A stretch of 6,322 nucleotides of DNA. Source: Selenomonadaceae bacterium (lineage in GTDB: Bacteria > Bacillota > Negativicutes > Selenomonadales > Selenomonadaceae). This document shows, piece after piece, positions 5,405 through 6,322 of this stretch. Numbering within the stretch: the stretch's first letter is position 1; each line of letters starts with the position of its first letter. The position numbers were made by a program, and so were the translations under genes. Under the pieces are notes generated by a model. It saw only the letters and a program-made list of their open reading frames with translations. It had not been told where the DNA came from and searched no databases. The stretch covers positions 1 to 6,322 of the forward strand of contig JAFUTM010000376.1 of the NCBI GenBank assembly GCA_017484235.1, given 5' to 3'.

Positions 5405-5433
5405 ATTTTAGACATATTTTTCGGTTTTGTCAA
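5405..5433 (-). promoter_or_regulatory. Near-consensus sigma-70 type promoter inside the element
   Basis: On the minus strand the -35 box TTGACA (5433-5428) is perfect, the spacer is exactly 17 nt, and the -10 box is TAAAAT (5410-5405), one base from TATAAT. Transcription would start near 5398 and run through the structured RNA toward the protease remnant and the capsid gene. It probably derives from the ancestral transposase promoter, though it now directly precedes the RNA region. Confidence 0.75.
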
Positions 5434-5440
5434 GTTTTTT

Positions 5441-5483
5441 GCGCCTTATATCCCCATAGTTAAAACTAGGGGTATTACGGCGC
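5441..5483 (-). repeat. Left-end hairpin of the IS605-like element
   Basis: On the minus strand GCGCC (5483-5479) pairs with GGCGC (5445-5441), and inside it CCCCTAGTT pairs with AACTATGGGG around a TT loop with one bulged T (5472-5452). Such subterminal imperfect palindromes are the single-strand DNA recognition structures used by IS200/IS605 TnpA transposases. Confidence 0.7.
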
Positions 5484-5558
5484 GTTTCGATTAAGAAATA
5501 AGCCTCCTACTATTTTTACAGTAAAAATTATAACAAGTAATATTTGCGGCCATTCCAT
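5475..5558 (-). pseudogene. Small phage membrane protein, probably truncated by the element
   Basis: ATG at 5558-5556 follows the portal TAG without a gap. The frame reads MEWPQILLVIIFTVKIVGGL, then FLNRNAP and TAA. Residues 5-22 are a clear single membrane segment. Small proteins of about 50-70 residues with an M.(W/P)PQI(I/L)... start and one or two membrane segments often lie between portal and protease genes in Bacillota siphophages. Here the frame closes inside the left-end hairpin of the element, so the last few residues are element-coded and the usual second half is absent. A purine-rich GGGAAGTGA ribosome site lies upstream. It could be a very short intact gene, but truncation seems more likely. 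Confidence 0.5.
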
Positions 5559-6322
5559 CTATTCATCACTTCCCGTCTGATTTTTTCTATATGCCATTCC
5601 TAAATCTTCAATACTTAAATAGCTACCATTCACTAAATGTACTTCCCCGTTATCACAAGGTTCTCTATCTAACAAATTTCGCGCCTCATTAATTGAGTAT
5701 ACACCTGATTGTATTAGCTTCTGTATTATCTCAGCCTGTTGCGCCGGATCATTCCTTAACAAAACACCTATATTAAACTTATAATGTATTCCATTTTCTA
5801 ATTCATATTGCGTTAATAATTTGCGGTTTAGCTCTTGCTCATACTGCGTTATTATCGGCAACAACGTATCTACGTAATATGTTAAATTTTGGATTACACT
5901 GTTGGCATAACTCGACTTTTCAAAATCATTTAAGAAATTAGGCTTTACTCCGAACGCTGCTGATATCTGCAACGCCGTAAATTTCTTTAGCTCTAAAAAT
6001 TGTGCATCACTCAACTTCAAATCAAGTGGTTGTATATCAAATCCCTGAGGCAATGTTATCATTCGTCTATCGTCCTGTCGCGCTTGCCTTTCCACTCGTT
6101 TCAATAACGCCTCTTGTGCTTTATCGTTTTGGTCTCCCGTATAGTGTATTGCTAAATTTGCTATTAATCCGTGATTGTACAGCTCATTCAAAAACTTGCT
6201 GCTTGATTTTGCTCCCAACAATGACCTTGCTAATATCTCACGGACTGACCGCCCTACTATTCCATTCTCTTCACATATCCAACTCCGAAAATGTAATACA
6301 TCCTCATTATTCAAATAATAGC
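5559..6322 (-). CDS. HK97-family portal protein, partial (5' end beyond right edge)
   Basis: The frame is open to the right edge and ends at TAG 5561-5559; 253 residues are seen, roughly the C-terminal 60 percent of a protein of about 400. It starts in mid-domain with YYLNNEDVLHFRSW, the conserved evlHi strand of portals, so the TTG near 6314 is an internal Leu codon, not a start. Next come IVGRSVREILARSLLGAKSSSKFLNELYNHG (matching G.Spi......i..a.....a..ffkng), then KKFTALQISAAFGVKPNFLNDFEKSSYANSVIQNL and YVDTLLPIITQYEQELNRKLL. The end has SGVYSINEARNLLDREPCDNGE, the family's NEaR..l...p..gGd box. The portal is the dodecameric ring at one head vertex through which terminase pumps DNA. It precedes protease and capsid genes as in HK97-type phages. 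Confidence 0.92.
   Translation of the reverse strand, partial: YYLNNEDVLHFRSWICEENGIVGRSVREILARSLLGAKSSSKFLNELYNHGLIANLAIHYTGDQNDKAQEALLKRVERQARQDDRRMITLPQGFDIQPLDLKLSDAQFLELKKFTALQISAAFGVKPNFLNDFEKSSYANSVIQNLTYYVDTLLPIITQYEQELNRKLLTQYELENGIHYKFNIGVLLRNDPAQQAEIIQKLIQSGVYSINEARNLLDREPCDNGEVHLVNGSYLSIEDLGMAYRKNQTGSDE

Larger units (their letters stand above)
5255..5490 (-). mobile_element. Non-autonomous IS200/IS605-type element (MITE-like), boundaries approximate
   Basis: A noncoding block of about 235 bp lies between the small membrane ORF and the protease remnant. On the minus strand it has a left-end imperfect hairpin (5483-5441), an outward-to-inward promoter, a structured RNA region and a right-end hairpin (5284-5264) with the core CCGGCTTTAGCCG then TGGGGAG, which is typical of IS605-type right ends next to tnpB. 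There are no terminal inverted repeats and no target duplication, as known for IS200/IS605. It encodes no TnpA or TnpB. The edges are inferred from where phage coding resumes (ClpP INSYGG at 5253) and from the left hairpin. Phage sequence seems to be missing on both sides, so a deletion accompanied or followed insertion. Family assignment is by recalled resemblance. Confidence 0.7.

Noticed and set aside
5255..5490. Self-splicing intron or IStron whose removal would restore the protease
   Set aside because: Joining the flanks cannot restore the missing protease N-terminus, and I see no group I or group II core motifs. The hairpins and promoter fit an IS605-type element better.
6312..6322. TTG near 6314 as the start of the portal gene
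   Set aside because: The frame stays open to the window edge and the residues there match an internal conserved strand of portal proteins, so the gene is cut by the window and the TTG is an internal Leu codon.

Overview
The window is a fragment of the head-tail (structural) module of a siphovirus-type phage or prophage, with every credible gene on the minus strand, so transcription runs from right to left. Base composition is AT-rich, starts are mostly ATG with strong GGAG/GAGGTG ribosome sites, one start is TTG, and genes abut or overlap. This fits a phage of low-GC Bacillota, possibly a gut anaerobe (a Negativicutes or Clostridia host is a guess, not shown).

In transcription order (high to low coordinates) the layout is: HK97-type portal protein (3' part, cut by the right edge); a tiny membrane ORF; a small IS200/IS605-derived element without a transposase; a 5'-truncated ClpP-type prohead protease; a 48-residue small protein; HK97-fold major capsid protein; gp6-like head-tail connector; head-tail adaptor; HK97 gp10-like protein; tail completion/terminator-like protein; an unrecognised acidic protein with a hexapeptide repeat; an apparent intrinsic terminator; major tail protein; and tail assembly chaperone G, with its GT product made by a -1 frameshift at GGGAAAC. 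The left edge holds the start of a more GC-rich gene, possibly a cystatin-fold protein, where the tape-measure gene would be expected.

The most notable region is about 5255-5490. It has a long left-end hairpin, a near-consensus sigma-70 promoter (TTGACA, 17 nt, TAAAAT), about 135 nt predicted to form several stem-loops and resembling the right-end (omega/reRNA) part of IS605-type tnpB elements, and a right-end hairpin followed directly by the protease gene. No tnpA or tnpB is present. The insertion coincides with loss of the N-terminal part of the protease and probably the end of the small membrane ORF. The phage may therefore be defective in head maturation, unless the protease is supplied in trans. 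The element's promoter points into the protease remnant and capsid genes.

The structural genes would act together: the portal nucleates the head, the protease trims the capsid N-terminal scaffold domain, the connector, adaptor, gp10 and completion proteins join head to tail, and G/GT chaperone the assembly of the tail around the tape measure.
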